Shown: positions 10,639-19,035 of the stretch, one piece after another
Position numbering within the stretch: the first letter of the stretch is position 1
Layout: each line of letters begins with the position of its first letter
Assembly: GCF_021533835.1 (NCBI RefSeq)
Contig: NZ_JAKFYQ010000004.1
Span: 24,679-88,678 of the forward strand
Length of the DNA: 64,000 nucleotides
Origin: Synechococcus sp. Nb3U1
GTDB lineage: Bacteria; Cyanobacteriota; Cyanobacteriia; Thermostichales; Thermostichaceae
Direction: 5' to 3'
Position numbers and translations under genes: made by a program
The notes under the pieces: model-generated
What the model was told of the DNA's origin: nothing
The model's input: only the letters and a program-made list of their open reading frames with translations
Databases searched by the model: none

Positions 10639-11928
10639 ATGAACCCCACCCCTCGGCCCCTATCCCTCAGCCTGAGCTTAGTTCTTGCCACCTCCCTTTT
10701 CGCCTGTGCCCCGCAACCTCAGCAACCGGATACCGCAGGGGCAAGACAACGGGTCACCATTTTCGGTGCATTTGTGGAAGAAGATGCCCGGCGTTTTGAA
10801 GCCTCGATGCGGCCTTTTGAGGAACAGACTGGCATTCAGGTGGAATACGAAGGCTCCGGCGACTTTGAAACCCTGATCACGGTGCGCATGGAAGGAGGGG
10901 ATCCCCCGGATATCATCGCCTTTCCGCAGCCGGGTTTGATGGTGGAATATGCCCGTGAAGGCCGCCTAGTGGATCTGGGGGAAGTGTTGGATAGCCAACA
11001 ACTCAGCCAAGGGTATCGTTCCTTCTGGCTGGATTTGGGCACCGTTGATGACACCCTGGTGGGGGTGTGGTATCGCGCTTCTGTCAAGAGCTTAGTGTGG
11101 TACCCGGTGCCGCAGTTTGAGGAAGCAGGCTACGAAATCCCGGAAACTTGGGATGAGCTGCTGGCCTTATCGGATCAAATTGTGGCGGATGGGGGTACCC
11201 CCTGGTGTATCGGCATCGAGAGTAGCGGCGCCACTGGTTGGGTAGGCACCGATTGGATTGAAGATATTCTGCTGCGTACCTCTGGCCCAGAAGTTTACGA
11301 CCAATGGGTGAGCAACGAAATCCCCTTCAACGACCCACGGGTGAAAGAAGCTTTTGAGAAAATGGGCGAGATCTGGCTCAACCCCGACTACGTGTTGGGG
11401 GGCACCGTGGGCATTCTCACCACACCCTTTGGGGATGCCGCCAACCCGATGTTTGAGGAGCCGCCCGGTTGCTACCTGCACCGTCAGGCCAGCTTTTTGC
11501 CGGTGTTTTTGCCCCCAGAAGTAGAGCCAGGCCGCGATATCGACTTTTTCTATCTGCCGCCGATCAACCCCGAGCATGGTCGCCCCGTGATGGGCGCTGG
11601 GGACGTGATGTCGATGGTCAACGACCGCCCGGAAGTACGGCAGGTGATGGAATACCTGACCACAGCAGAAGCAGGACGAGCCTGGGCGGAAGCAGGGGGG
11701 TTCCTCTCTCCCCACAATGATGCCGATTTGGATTGGTACCCGGACGATCTCACCCGTGCGCAAGCAGAACTGCTGCGGGATGCCGACACCTTCCGCTTCG
11801 ATGGCTCCGACATGATGCCAGGGGCGGTTGGGACAGGCACCTTCTGGACAGGGATCGTGGATTACCTCAGCGGGCGGGATTTGGATACGGTGCTGCTAGA
11901 GATCCAGCGCAGTTGGCCCCAGGACTAA
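10639..11928 (+). CDS. ABC sugar/osmolyte importer, substrate-binding lipoprotein (AglE/GgtB-like)
   Basis: This is an extracellular solute-binding protein, family 1. A lipoprotein signal ends at the lipobox LFAC, with Cys23 to be lipidated. The mature protein shows family features such as 'GGDPPDIIAFPQPGLMVEYAREGRLVDL' in two adjoining blocks, 'IPETWDELLALSD', and a C-terminal 'GTGTFWTGIVDYLSG'. The overall pattern is closest to alpha-glucoside-binding AglE and to cyanobacterial GgtB (glucosylglycerol/sucrose/trehalose uptake). Its 429 residues are full length. It is followed by two permease genes in one operon. No ATPase gene lies nearby, so a shared MsmX/GgtA-type ATPase elsewhere is likely (inference). 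Confidence 0.88.
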   Translation: MNPTPRPLSLSLSLVLATSLFACAPQPQQPDTAGARQRVTIFGAFVEEDARRFEASMRPFEEQTGIQVEYEGSGDFETLITVRMEGGDPPDIIAFPQPGLMVEYAREGRLVDLGEVLDSQQLSQGYRSFWLDLGTVDDTLVGVWYRASVKSLVWYPVPQFEEAGYEIPETWDELLALSDQIVADGGTPWCIGIESSGATGWVGTDWIEDILLRTSGPEVYDQWVSNEIPFNDPRVKEAFEKMGEIWLNPDYVLGGTVGILTTPFGDAANPMFEEPPGCYLHRQASFLPVFLPPEVEPGRDIDFFYLPPINPEHGRPVMGAGDVMSMVNDRPEVRQVMEYLTTAEAGRAWAEAGGFLSPHNDADLDWYPDDLTRAQAELLRDADTFRFDGSDMMPGAVGTGTFWTGIVDYLSGRDLDTVLLEIQRSWPQD

Positions 11929-11988
11929 CCCAGCTCATCGTTGACCTCCAGCATCTGGGCTGGATTTGAATTGGGAGATACAGAATAC

Positions 11989-13083
11989 ATGCAAGGGGCA
12001 AGTACCGCTGAAGAGAGCAGCCTACTGGACAGTCAACCGGCTCGCATCTTGCGACCTATTTTGGGGTTAACCGCCATTTTCGCCGCCTTTGGCTGGAGTA
12101 CCGGGTTCATGAGGGATCCGAACGCGCCCGCCTGGCAATTGCTGCTGGTGGCTCTGGCGATCGGGGTGCTGGGGGTTTGGACGCTCTTTTTTCTAGCCAA
12201 CGATTTGGTATCGCGCTTTCCGCGGCTCTGGGCAGAGCGGATCCGGCCCTACATTTTTGTGGGGCCGGGGCTGCTGCTGTTGTTTGCCTATCTAGTTTTC
12301 CCCACGGTGCAAACCCTTTACTTAAGTTTTTTGGATGCCCGTTCCCAGCGCTGGGTGGGCTGGCAGAACTACCAATTTGCCTTTACCGACCGCACCATGT
12401 TGATCGCCTTTCGCAACAACCTGCTCTGGCTGGTGTTGGTCACCGGGATCAGCGTTTCCTTGGGTTTGCTGATCGCCGTCTTGGTGGATCGGGTGCGTTG
12501 GGAGCCACTGGCCAAGTCGCTGATCTTTTTACCGATGGCGATCTCTTTTGTTGGGGCTAGTGTGATTTGGCGCTTTATGTACGCCTTTCAACCGCCGGGG
12601 CGACCGCAGATCGGCCTGCTCAATGCCATTTGGACGGGGCTGGGCGGCAACCCGATCGGCTGGCTACAAACGCAACCCCTGAATACCTTTGCCCTGATCG
12701 TGATCATGATCTGGCTGCAGACGGGCTTTTGCATGGTGATTTTGTCGGCAGCGGTGAAATCTGTGCCCAGCGAACTCCTGGAGGCAGCCCGCATCGACGG
12801 GGCCAACGAGATCGAGATCTTCTTTCAGGTGATCATCCCCTACGTCAGCAAAACAGTGATGACGGTGGCCACTACGGTGGTGATTCTGGTGCTGAAGGTG
12901 TTCGATATCGTCTACGTCATGACCAGCGGCCAGTTTGGCACCGAGGTGATCGCCAATCGCATGTACTCGGAGATGTTCCGCTTCCGCCACTTTGGACGGG
13001 GCAGTGCCCTGGCGGTAATCCTGTTGATTGCGGTGCTCCCGGTGATGATTGGCAATATTCGCAGTTGGCGACGTGCCCAGTAG
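11989..13083 (+). CDS. ABC sugar importer permease 1 (AglF/GgtC-like, MalF family)
   Basis: This is an integral membrane subunit of a binding-protein-dependent sugar importer. It has two early membrane segments, then 'IRPYIFVGPGLLLLFAYLVFPTVQTLYLSF', typical of MalF-type permeases. Further segments follow, with the cytoplasmic EAA loop 'EAARIDGANEIEIFFQVIIPYVSK', the docking site for the ATPase. I chose the ATG at 11989, preceded by GGGAG about 11 nt upstream; the frame stays open upstream to a TTG at 11941. The gene lies 60 nt after the binding-protein gene and 64 nt before permease 2. Confidence 0.9.
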   Translation: MQGASTAEESSLLDSQPARILRPILGLTAIFAAFGWSTGFMRDPNAPAWQLLLVALAIGVLGVWTLFFLANDLVSRFPRLWAERIRPYIFVGPGLLLLFAYLVFPTVQTLYLSFLDARSQRWVGWQNYQFAFTDRTMLIAFRNNLLWLVLVTGISVSLGLLIAVLVDRVRWEPLAKSLIFLPMAISFVGASVIWRFMYAFQPPGRPQIGLLNAIWTGLGGNPIGWLQTQPLNTFALIVIMIWLQTGFCMVILSAAVKSVPSELLEAARIDGANEIEIFFQVIIPYVSKTVMTVATTVVILVLKVFDIVYVMTSGQFGTEVIANRMYSEMFRFRHFGRGSALAVILLIAVLPVMIGNIRSWRRAQ

Positions 13084-13147
13084 CTTTTTTTGCAGCACTT
13101 TTCACATCCTTATTTCAGACTCCTTTTCCTTTCAGCCTTTGCCCACC

Positions 13148-14038
13148 ATGACGCCAGCCACTTCAGCTCACCCAGCCCGTTCTTCTGCCCTCCGGCGGGG
13201 GTTGCAAGGGATCCCGTTGCGGGCCTTGATTCTGTTCCTGTGCTTTCTGTGGACCTTACCGACGGCGGGCTTGTTGATCAGCTCTTTTCGGCAGCGCAGC
13301 GCCATTACAAGCTCCGGTTGGTGGACGGTGTTTGCCCATCCGTTTGAGTTCACCCAATGGACTTTGGACAACTACCAGTTGGTGCTCACCTCCGATGGCA
13401 TGGGGCGAGCTTTTTTGAACAGCCTGCTGGTGTCGATCCCGGCCACGGTAATCCCGATTACGATCGCGGCTTTTGCAGCCTATGCTTTGGCCTGGATGCA
13501 GTTTCCGGGGCGACGCTGGATCTTCGCTGGGATTGTCGCCCTGATGGTGGTACCGCTGCAGATGTCGCTGATCCCGATGCTGCGGATCTATACCCAGATG
13601 GGCTTGAATGGCACCTTTTTGGGGATCTGGCTGGCCCATACGGGGTTTGGCTTGCCCTTGGCCATTTATTTGCTCCACAGCTCAATAGCGGGCTTGCCGA
13701 AGGAGATCATCGAGTCAGCAGCTGTGGATGGGGCGGGGCATTTCTCCACCTTTAGCCGCTTGGTGGTGCCCCTGTCTTTGCCGGCCATTGCTTCGTTCGC
13801 CATTTTTCAGTTTCTCTGGACTTGGAATGACCTGTTGGTGGCGCTGGTGTTTTTGGGCACCCGCCCGGATGTGGCGGTGGTGACGGCGCGCCTCTCGGAA
13901 TTGGTGGGATCCCGTGGGCAAGACTGGCACATTCTCACGGCGGGCGCTTTTATCACTATGGTGATCCCGTTGTTGGTGTTTTTCTCGCTGCAGCGCTACT
14001 TTGTGCGGGGCCTTTTGGCCGGATCGGTGAAGGGTTAG
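13148..14038 (+). CDS. ABC sugar importer permease 2 (AglG/GgtD-like, MalG family)
   Basis: This is the second transmembrane subunit of the importer. 'LRALILFLCFLWTLPTAGLLISSFR' forms the first membrane helix. The EAA loop reads 'ESAAVDGAGHFSTFSRLVVPLSLPA', and the C-terminus 'LQRYFVRGLLAGSVKG' is the standard MalG-family ending. The ATG at 13148 fits the family start better than the upstream TTG at 13049, which would overlap permease 1. With the two preceding genes it makes a complete membrane and binding unit lacking only the ATPase. Confidence 0.9.
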   Translation: MTPATSAHPARSSALRRGLQGIPLRALILFLCFLWTLPTAGLLISSFRQRSAITSSGWWTVFAHPFEFTQWTLDNYQLVLTSDGMGRAFLNSLLVSIPATVIPITIAAFAAYALAWMQFPGRRWIFAGIVALMVVPLQMSLIPMLRIYTQMGLNGTFLGIWLAHTGFGLPLAIYLLHSSIAGLPKEIIESAAVDGAGHFSTFSRLVVPLSLPAIASFAIFQFLWTWNDLLVALVFLGTRPDVAVVTARLSELVGSRGQDWHILTAGAFITMVIPLLVFFSLQRYFVRGLLAGSVKG

Positions 14039-14137
14039 CAGGGGCGTGTGTTCCTGGCGTCTTGAAGGGATCCCGAACCGATGGCAGGATGAGCTGGGTT
14101 GTGTTGCCGTTTGCGCCAGTGAGCCGGAGGTCGAGAC

Positions 14138-15412
14138 TTGCCGATGTCTTCTGAGCCTTCCCCCAGTCAGTCCCTTGTGGTTGAGAACGAGCCGCCCGAG
14201 GCATTCCCTCCCCTCTCGACCCGCCTCAAGGAGATCGCTGAAGTATTTCTCCGGCTGGGATCCCTGGGTTTCGGTGGCCCACAGGCCCATATCGCCATGC
14301 AAAACGACGAGGCGGTGACGCGGCGGGGCTGGATGAGCCAGGAACAATTCACGGAAGGGGTGGGCCTGTGTGAGATGTTGCCGGGGCCGGCTTCTACCCA
14401 AATGAGTATTTATGTCGGCTATGTGCGGGCGGGTGGGTTGGGGGCGGTGGTGGCGGGTTTGTGCTTTATCGCCCCGGCCTTTGTGATCGAGGTAATTTTT
14501 TCTTGGCTTTACTTTCGCTTTCAGGGCGTACCCCAGCTCCAGGGGGTGTTTTTTGGGGTAGCCCCGGTGGTGATCGCCATTATTCTGGCTTTTTGTTGGA
14601 AGCTGGGCCGCAAGGCTATCAAGGATTGGAGCCGGGGGCTGATCGCGGTAGCGGCTTTTGCCCTGCTGCTGTTCGGGGGGGTGAATATCTTGCTGCTGTT
14701 TGGGTTGGCGGCCCTGGTGGGGCTACTGCTGTACGGGCCGCGCAGTCCTTTGCCAGGGATCCCCGGTTTACTCCCTTGGCCTGTGACGACGTTGGCCCAG
14801 ACGGTGGTGGCAACAGTTCCGCCGGAAACCCTCACTCTAAGTAGTTTTTGGGGCCTAGAGCGCATTGGCACCTACTTTTGGCCGATGACGCTGTTTTTCC
14901 TGAAGGTGGGCAGTGCCATTTTCGGGGGGGGTCTGGTGATTATCCCCTTCATTGCTGAAGAGGTGGTGGAGCAGCTAGGCTGGCTCACTCCGGCGGAGTT
15001 TTTGGATGGGGTGGCGATTGGACAGTTTACCCCTGGCCCCGTGGTGCTGACGGCGGCCTTTATCGGCTACAAGGTGGCGGGGGTGTTGGGGGCCCTGACG
15101 GCAACAGTGGCGATTTTTGCCCCTTCTTTTGCGTTTATTCTATTGGCAGCTCCGGTTTTGCTGCGGGTGCGGCGTAATGCTTGGGTGAAGGGATCCCTGC
15201 AGGCGATCACCCCAACGGCGCTGGGGGCGATTGCAGCAGCAACGATCCCGTTGGCCCAAAATGCCCTGCTCCAAGAGACAATTGCGGCCTCTTGGGTGGC
15301 TGTGCTTGGGGTAGCAGCGTTGGTGGGGTTGATGCGCTTGAAGCTGCCCACTTGGTTGTTGGTGCTGGCGGGAGGCGGATTGGGTTGGCTGGGCAGTGGA
15401 TGGGTGGGGTAG
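14138..15412 (+). CDS. chrA: Chromate transporter, long-chain CHR family
   Basis: This is a membrane exporter of chromate (or another oxyanion). Two homologous CHR halves are visible. The first has 'LGSLGFGGPQAHIAMQNDEAV' and 'EGVGLCEMLPGPASTQMSIYVG'. The second has 'LKVGSAIFGGGLVIIPFIAEEVV' and 'LDGVAIGQFTPGPVVLTAAFIG'. Each half has about five to six hydrophobic segments. Its 424 residues match the two-domain class. Start choice: a TTG at 14138 has GGAGG 7 nt upstream, while the ATG at 14144 has it 13 nt upstream; either is possible. The gene stands alone, with the opposite-strand gene ending 45 nt beyond it. Confidence 0.92.
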   Translation: MPMSSEPSPSQSLVVENEPPEAFPPLSTRLKEIAEVFLRLGSLGFGGPQAHIAMQNDEAVTRRGWMSQEQFTEGVGLCEMLPGPASTQMSIYVGYVRAGGLGAVVAGLCFIAPAFVIEVIFSWLYFRFQGVPQLQGVFFGVAPVVIAIILAFCWKLGRKAIKDWSRGLIAVAAFALLLFGGVNILLLFGLAALVGLLLYGPRSPLPGIPGLLPWPVTTLAQTVVATVPPETLTLSSFWGLERIGTYFWPMTLFFLKVGSAIFGGGLVIIPFIAEEVVEQLGWLTPAEFLDGVAIGQFTPGPVVLTAAFIGYKVAGVLGALTATVAIFAPSFAFILLAAPVLLRVRRNAWVKGSLQAITPTALGAIAAATIPLAQNALLQETIAASWVAVLGVAALVGLMRLKLPTWLLVLAGGGLGWLGSGWVG

Positions 15413-15457
15413 CCCTTGCGGAGATGAGCGGGAGGGTGGGGAGGAATCCGTGATCGC

Positions 15458-16084
15458 TCAGAGGACAATGCCGCTGAGAATGCCCATCACCTGTTCTAGG
15501 TCTGCCGGGATCCGGTAAAGGTTAAGGTCTTGCACAATGTGATGATCACGCCGTTGGTAGAGACAAAACTGCCAGATATCCCCAGTGGTTACAGCTCCGT
15601 AGAGGGTGGGGACTTCTGGGAGCTGCCCCCGCTGCTCCAGCCAGAGATCAAAAGCAATCAACTCCACCGCCAATTGAGTCGCACCCCGGCTGAGATCTGC
15701 CCCCTTAGCCTCAATCACGATCATCTGCTGCTCGCCGCGCAAGAGATAGTCGACTTCCCCTTTCAAAAAGCGATTCACCTCAATGCCGTATTCAATGCTC
15801 AGTTGTAGGGGTAAGCATTCCAGTAACATGGTCAGAACGGGGCTGATCAACAGTTCCCGCCGTGCCATCTTGCTGGTTAGAGCAGCTTTCGGCAAGTATT
15901 GCAACATACTCTGGCGCAGAGCAGTAGCCCCCACCGCCAAAGACTCCGGCCAAGCATAGGGCAAATCCTGCAGATAGCGCCGTTCCAGGGTGACGGAGAG
16001 TTCGGCCAAAATATCTGCCGGATCAAAGCGTAGCTCAAAATATTGGGAGAACGTGTAGGAACGCTCTGGATCCAAAATGGGCAT
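15458..16084 (-). CDS. Predicted PD-(D/E)XK-superfamily protein, paralogue of the gene at 52.9 kb
   Basis: I do not recognise a named family. The 208-residue protein carries a nuclease-like core, 'GEVDYLLRGEQQMIVIEAKGADL' read as D...ExK, preceded by 'ARRELLISPVLTMLLE'. It aligns along its length with the product of 52905-53492, sharing an N-terminal 'Y.FS.YF.L.F...DIL' motif, 'TARRE.LI.P', 'I.V...LKG..DY', 'V.EAK.ADL..G.TQL.VE.IA.D.WL' and a 'T.G..WQ' end. I chose the ATG at 16084, with GGGAGG 11 nt upstream; the frame is open back to 16261, but the paralogue supports the shorter form. Nuclease activity is unproven, and such proteins may be domesticated. Confidence 0.65.
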   Translation of the reverse strand: MPILDPERSYTFSQYFELRFDPADILAELSVTLERRYLQDLPYAWPESLAVGATALRQSMLQYLPKAALTSKMARRELLISPVLTMLLECLPLQLSIEYGIEVNRFLKGEVDYLLRGEQQMIVIEAKGADLSRGATQLAVELIAFDLWLEQRGQLPEVPTLYGAVTTGDIWQFCLYQRRDHHIVQDLNLYRIPADLEQVMGILSGIVL

Positions 16085-16257
16085 TGTCTGGGATCCCTCC
16101 CTTCGGGTGAAGGCTGCCCTTACCTTAGCTTGAACGGGATCCTGGGCACCTAGGCTTTCCAAGTTCCCCTGTAGCGATAGAAAGGGGTATCTCGGCGGAT
16201 ACGCACCGCTTGGCCACAGTAGGGGTGGGGTTTGGGTTGAGAGCGAGCGCTCCAAGC

Positions 16258-16761
16258 TCAAATATCGGTCTCGCTCAGTCCGTCGCTCAGGTAGTCGAAG
16301 GGCTCGGCCACAAAGCTGTAGTCTTCGTCGGATCCCAGCAGCTCCAGGGTGCGCCCTTTCATGTTCTGAATGCCGATCACCGTTGGGGCAATCGGCACGC
16401 CAAGGGAGTTGTAGGTTTCCCGCAACCCCGCTAGCACCCGCTCATCCAAAATGCTGGTATCGGCAGCCACCAGAGCATAAGAAGCATAGCGCAGATAGTA
16501 GTCCATATCCCGCAAACAGGTGGCATAGCGGCGGGTGGTATAGGCATTGCCCCCCGGACGAATCAAATCCGGTACTTGGGCGAACATGCCCGCAGCAGCC
16601 GTCTTGACGATATCCACCGAGTTGAGATTGATCACGTTCACTGCCTTAATGCGCCGTAGCCCCGAGTCATAAAAAGACTTGAGGGCATCCATCGCATCCC
16701 GATCAAGGTAGCGGCCTGTCAGGTCGTAGGTTTTGATCAGTGTGGTCACAGCATCACGCAT
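16258..16761 (-). CDS. apcF: Allophycocyanin beta-18 subunit
   Basis: This is a minor core subunit of the phycobilisome. It replaces one ApcB in the bottom core cylinders beside the ApcE linker, helping pass energy to the photosystems. The 167-residue sequence has the bilin-binding block 'RRYATCLRDMDYYLRYASYALVA', with the chromophore cysteine in 'TCLRD', and the C-terminal 'ETYNSLGVPIAPTVIGIQ'. The N-terminus 'MRDAVTTLIKTYDLTGRYLDRDAMD' and C-terminus 'FDYLSDGLSETDI' distinguish ApcF from ApcB. It lies 240 nt downstream of truB on the same strand, with a hairpin palindrome between them. Confidence 0.95.
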   Translation of the reverse strand: MRDAVTTLIKTYDLTGRYLDRDAMDALKSFYDSGLRRIKAVNVINLNSVDIVKTAAAGMFAQVPDLIRPGGNAYTTRRYATCLRDMDYYLRYASYALVAADTSILDERVLAGLRETYNSLGVPIAPTVIGIQNMKGRTLELLGSDEDYSFVAEPFDYLSDGLSETDI

Positions 16762-16969
16762 ATCCCAAACTCCGTTCCTGTAGCGTCTTTTATTGAATCG
16801 GCTGAGATGAAAAAATGAGAAGAGATTTTGCTAAGCGGGATCCGAATGCAAACCTCGGAAAATCGAGCCGGAGCCCAGCAACCGCAATGCCCCAGGCTTC
16901 CAATTCGCCCTCAGAAGTTTAACATGCAGGGGTTTCTTGCCGGCTGTGCCCTGAGAGAATAGCAAATGT

Positions 16970-16987
16970 TGTTACGAAAATGTAACA
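16970..16987 (-). promoter_or_regulatory. Inverted repeat between truB and apcF
   Basis: TGTTAC and GTAACA form a perfect 6-bp inverted repeat with a 6-nt spacer, about 14 nt past the truB stop and about 210 nt before apcF. There is no T-run, so it is not a standard terminator. It could be a weak hairpin or a dimeric regulator site for apcF; it does not match the NtcA consensus. Confidence 0.3.
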
Positions 16988-17000
16988 TTTCTGCAACAAT

Positions 17001-17906
17001 TCAGGGATCCGGCAACAACACCCGCAGGGGCTTGAGCCGTGCCTCTTGGCAGTGACCCAAACCCAAAAACTCGCCATCGCTCCCCTGCACGCGTAGGTTT
17101 TCTGAAGCCGGGGTGAGGGATCCCACGTCAACCCCCTGACCCTGCTGCCAGCGGTGGGCCATATCTGGGGACAACTGGATCGGATCCCAGTGCAAAAATC
17201 CGGTTTCAATCGGCCAGAGCGCAGCGGTGGGATCCGCGGATCCCTGCCATGTATCTAAAGACACACTCTGCTCAATCCGGAATGGGCCACTTTGTAAGCG
17301 CCGCAACCGGCTCATCAGGCCCCCACAGCCCAATTTCTCTCCCAAATCGCGGGCAATAGCCCGGATGTAGGTACCCGACCCGCAGGTGATCTCTAGATCC
17401 ATTTCGGGGAAGTCTCCGGGCCGCCAGTCCAGCAGGTGCAGTTGGTGAATGCTGACGGGGCGAGGTTCGAGTTGCAATTCAGAGGCTTCCACACCGGCAC
17501 GCGCCAACTGATAGAGCTTTTTGCCCTGCCGTTTAACGGCACTGTAGAGGGGGGGCACCTGTAAAATCTTGCCGACAAACTCCCGCAAAGCCTGCTCCAC
17601 CAACTCCCGGCCCAGCTCAGCACAAGGGGATCCCACCTGGATCTGTCCTTCGGCATCGTCGGTATCGCTGCGTTGCCCCAGGCGGAAGGTGGCCCGATAC
17701 ACTTTCTCCCCCGGCAAAAAGGACAGAAATCGCGTCGCCCGCCCCACCGCAATCGGCAAAACCCCAGTCGCCGCCGGATCAAGGGTGCCCCCATGCCCCA
17801 CCTTGCGCGTGCGCAAGACCCGCCGCACTATCGCCACACCATCGTGGGAGGTGAACCCCGCCGGTTTATCCAGGTTGAGAAAGCCCTCTAGGGATCCCAT
17901 GGCCAT
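17001..17906 (-). CDS. truB: tRNA pseudouridine(55) synthase
   Basis: TruB makes pseudouridine 55 in the T-loop of tRNAs. The 301-residue protein has the catalytic motif 'GHGGTLDPAATGVLPIAVG' with the nucleophilic Asp. It also has 'VGKILQVPPLYSAVKRQGKKLY' in two adjoining blocks and 'ITCGSGTYIRAIARDLGE'. A C-terminal PUA-like tail ('ENLRVQGSDGEFLGLG') completes it. Two in-frame ATGs (17906 and 17900) are possible starts, neither with a strong ribosome-binding site. The gene is divergent from the DMT permease at 17989. Confidence 0.97.
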   Translation of the reverse strand: MAMGSLEGFLNLDKPAGFTSHDGVAIVRRVLRTRKVGHGGTLDPAATGVLPIAVGRATRFLSFLPGEKVYRATFRLGQRSDTDDAEGQIQVGSPCAELGRELVEQALREFVGKILQVPPLYSAVKRQGKKLYQLARAGVEASELQLEPRPVSIHQLHLLDWRPGDFPEMDLEITCGSGTYIRAIARDLGEKLGCGGLMSRLRRLQSGPFRIEQSVSLDTWQGSADPTAALWPIETGFLHWDPIQLSPDMAHRWQQGQGVDVGSLTPASENLRVQGSDGEFLGLGHCQEARLKPLRVLLPDP

Positions 17907-17988
17907 CCATCAATCATTAAGATTTGTAACCGAACTGCTTTAGCGCTTAACATAGGGGGTAACTTCTGTCCCCAAGTTTTAAGCACTC

Positions 17989-19005
17989 ATGCCCCAATTT
18001 GTCACGTTTTCTCAGCCTATCTGGCAGCGCCTGCTGATGATCGCCCCCTTCTTCCTGTGGGGATCGGCCATGGTGGTAATGCGCGATGCCTTGGCGGAGA
18101 CGACCCCGCTGTTTATCGCCATTTTGCGGCTGTTGCCAGCAGGGATCCTGGTGCTGGCCTTTCGGCTTTGGCAGGGGCGCGGCTCTGAGGCTGAATCCAA
18201 CCCCAAACCCTGGCATCCCCAGGGGCTACGGGGCTGGCTGTGGGTGTTGGCTTTTGCCCTAGTGGATGGCACCTGTTTTCAGGGATTTTTGGCTCAAGGG
18301 TTAACCGAAACAGGCGCTGGGCTAGGTTCTGTCTTGATCGACTCCCAACCGCTGGCGGTAGCTTTGATGGCCACCTGGTTCTATCGGGAACGGATGGGAT
18401 CCCTGGGCTGGCTCAGCTTAGGGGTCGGGGTCGTGGGCATTGGTATCATTGGCCTATCCGGGGAGGGATCCCTGCAACTGAACTCCGGCGTGATCTGGAT
18501 GTTGATGGCCTCTTTGTCGATGGCGATTGGCACCGTGATGATGCCGAAGGTGGCGGAAGTCGCCGATCCAGTCTTGGCGACGGGTTGGCACATGGTGTTG
18601 GGCAGCCTGCCTTTGATTCTGCTCTCGGGGCTGACGGAAACTCAACAGTGGCAGGAGTTGAGCGGATCCCATTGGTTGGGCTTGCTCTATGCGTCTGTGC
18701 TGGGTAGTGCACTGGCCTATGCCCTCTTTTTCTACTTTGCCTCTCAGGAGAACCTCACCGAATTCAGCTCCCTCACTTTTCTCACCCCTGTCTTTGCCCT
18801 TCTGTTTGGCAGCACCTTCTTGGGGGAATCCCTGACGCAGTTGCAATGGCTAGGGGTGGGCATTACCCTCATCTGTGTCTATTTGATCAACCACCGCCAA
18901 GAATGGCAGAACCGGCTGCGCCTGGGCTGGAAAGGGATCCTCGCCGAGCTAGGCTTAGGTTGGGTGGTGAGCACCGTCGAAATTCGGGATGGCAACCCAG
19001 ACTGA
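17989..19005 (+). CDS. DMT-superfamily permease with EamA domains
   Basis: This is a membrane transporter of the drug/metabolite type with two EamA repeats and about ten hydrophobic segments. Visible blocks include 'IAPFFLWGSAMVVMRDALAETTPLFIAILRLLPAG' across the first two helices, 'GAGLGSVLIDSQPLAVALMATWFYRERM' at the end of the first repeat, and 'FSSLTFLTPVFALLFGSTFLGE' in the second. The last ~40 residues are polar and unusual. The substrate cannot be predicted. It converges on trpS, whose stop lies about 30 nt away. Confidence 0.88.
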   Translation: MPQFVTFSQPIWQRLLMIAPFFLWGSAMVVMRDALAETTPLFIAILRLLPAGILVLAFRLWQGRGSEAESNPKPWHPQGLRGWLWVLAFALVDGTCFQGFLAQGLTETGAGLGSVLIDSQPLAVALMATWFYRERMGSLGWLSLGVGVVGIGIIGLSGEGSLQLNSGVIWMLMASLSMAIGTVMMPKVAEVADPVLATGWHMVLGSLPLILLSGLTETQQWQELSGSHWLGLLYASVLGSALAYALFFYFASQENLTEFSSLTFLTPVFALLFGSTFLGESLTQLQWLGVGITLICVYLINHRQEWQNRLRLGWKGILAELGLGWVVSTVEIRDGNPD

Positions 19006-19035
19006 GGGAGGAGCAAGGGCTTTTGTAGGGATCCC

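Noticed and set aside
12588..13105. Long antisense frames opposite the ABC permease genes
   Set aside because: They mirror the GC-rich codon pattern of the real genes; no family features.
15413..15457. Possible terminator between chrA and the convergent gene
   Set aside because: The short GC-rich gap has no stem followed by a T-run.
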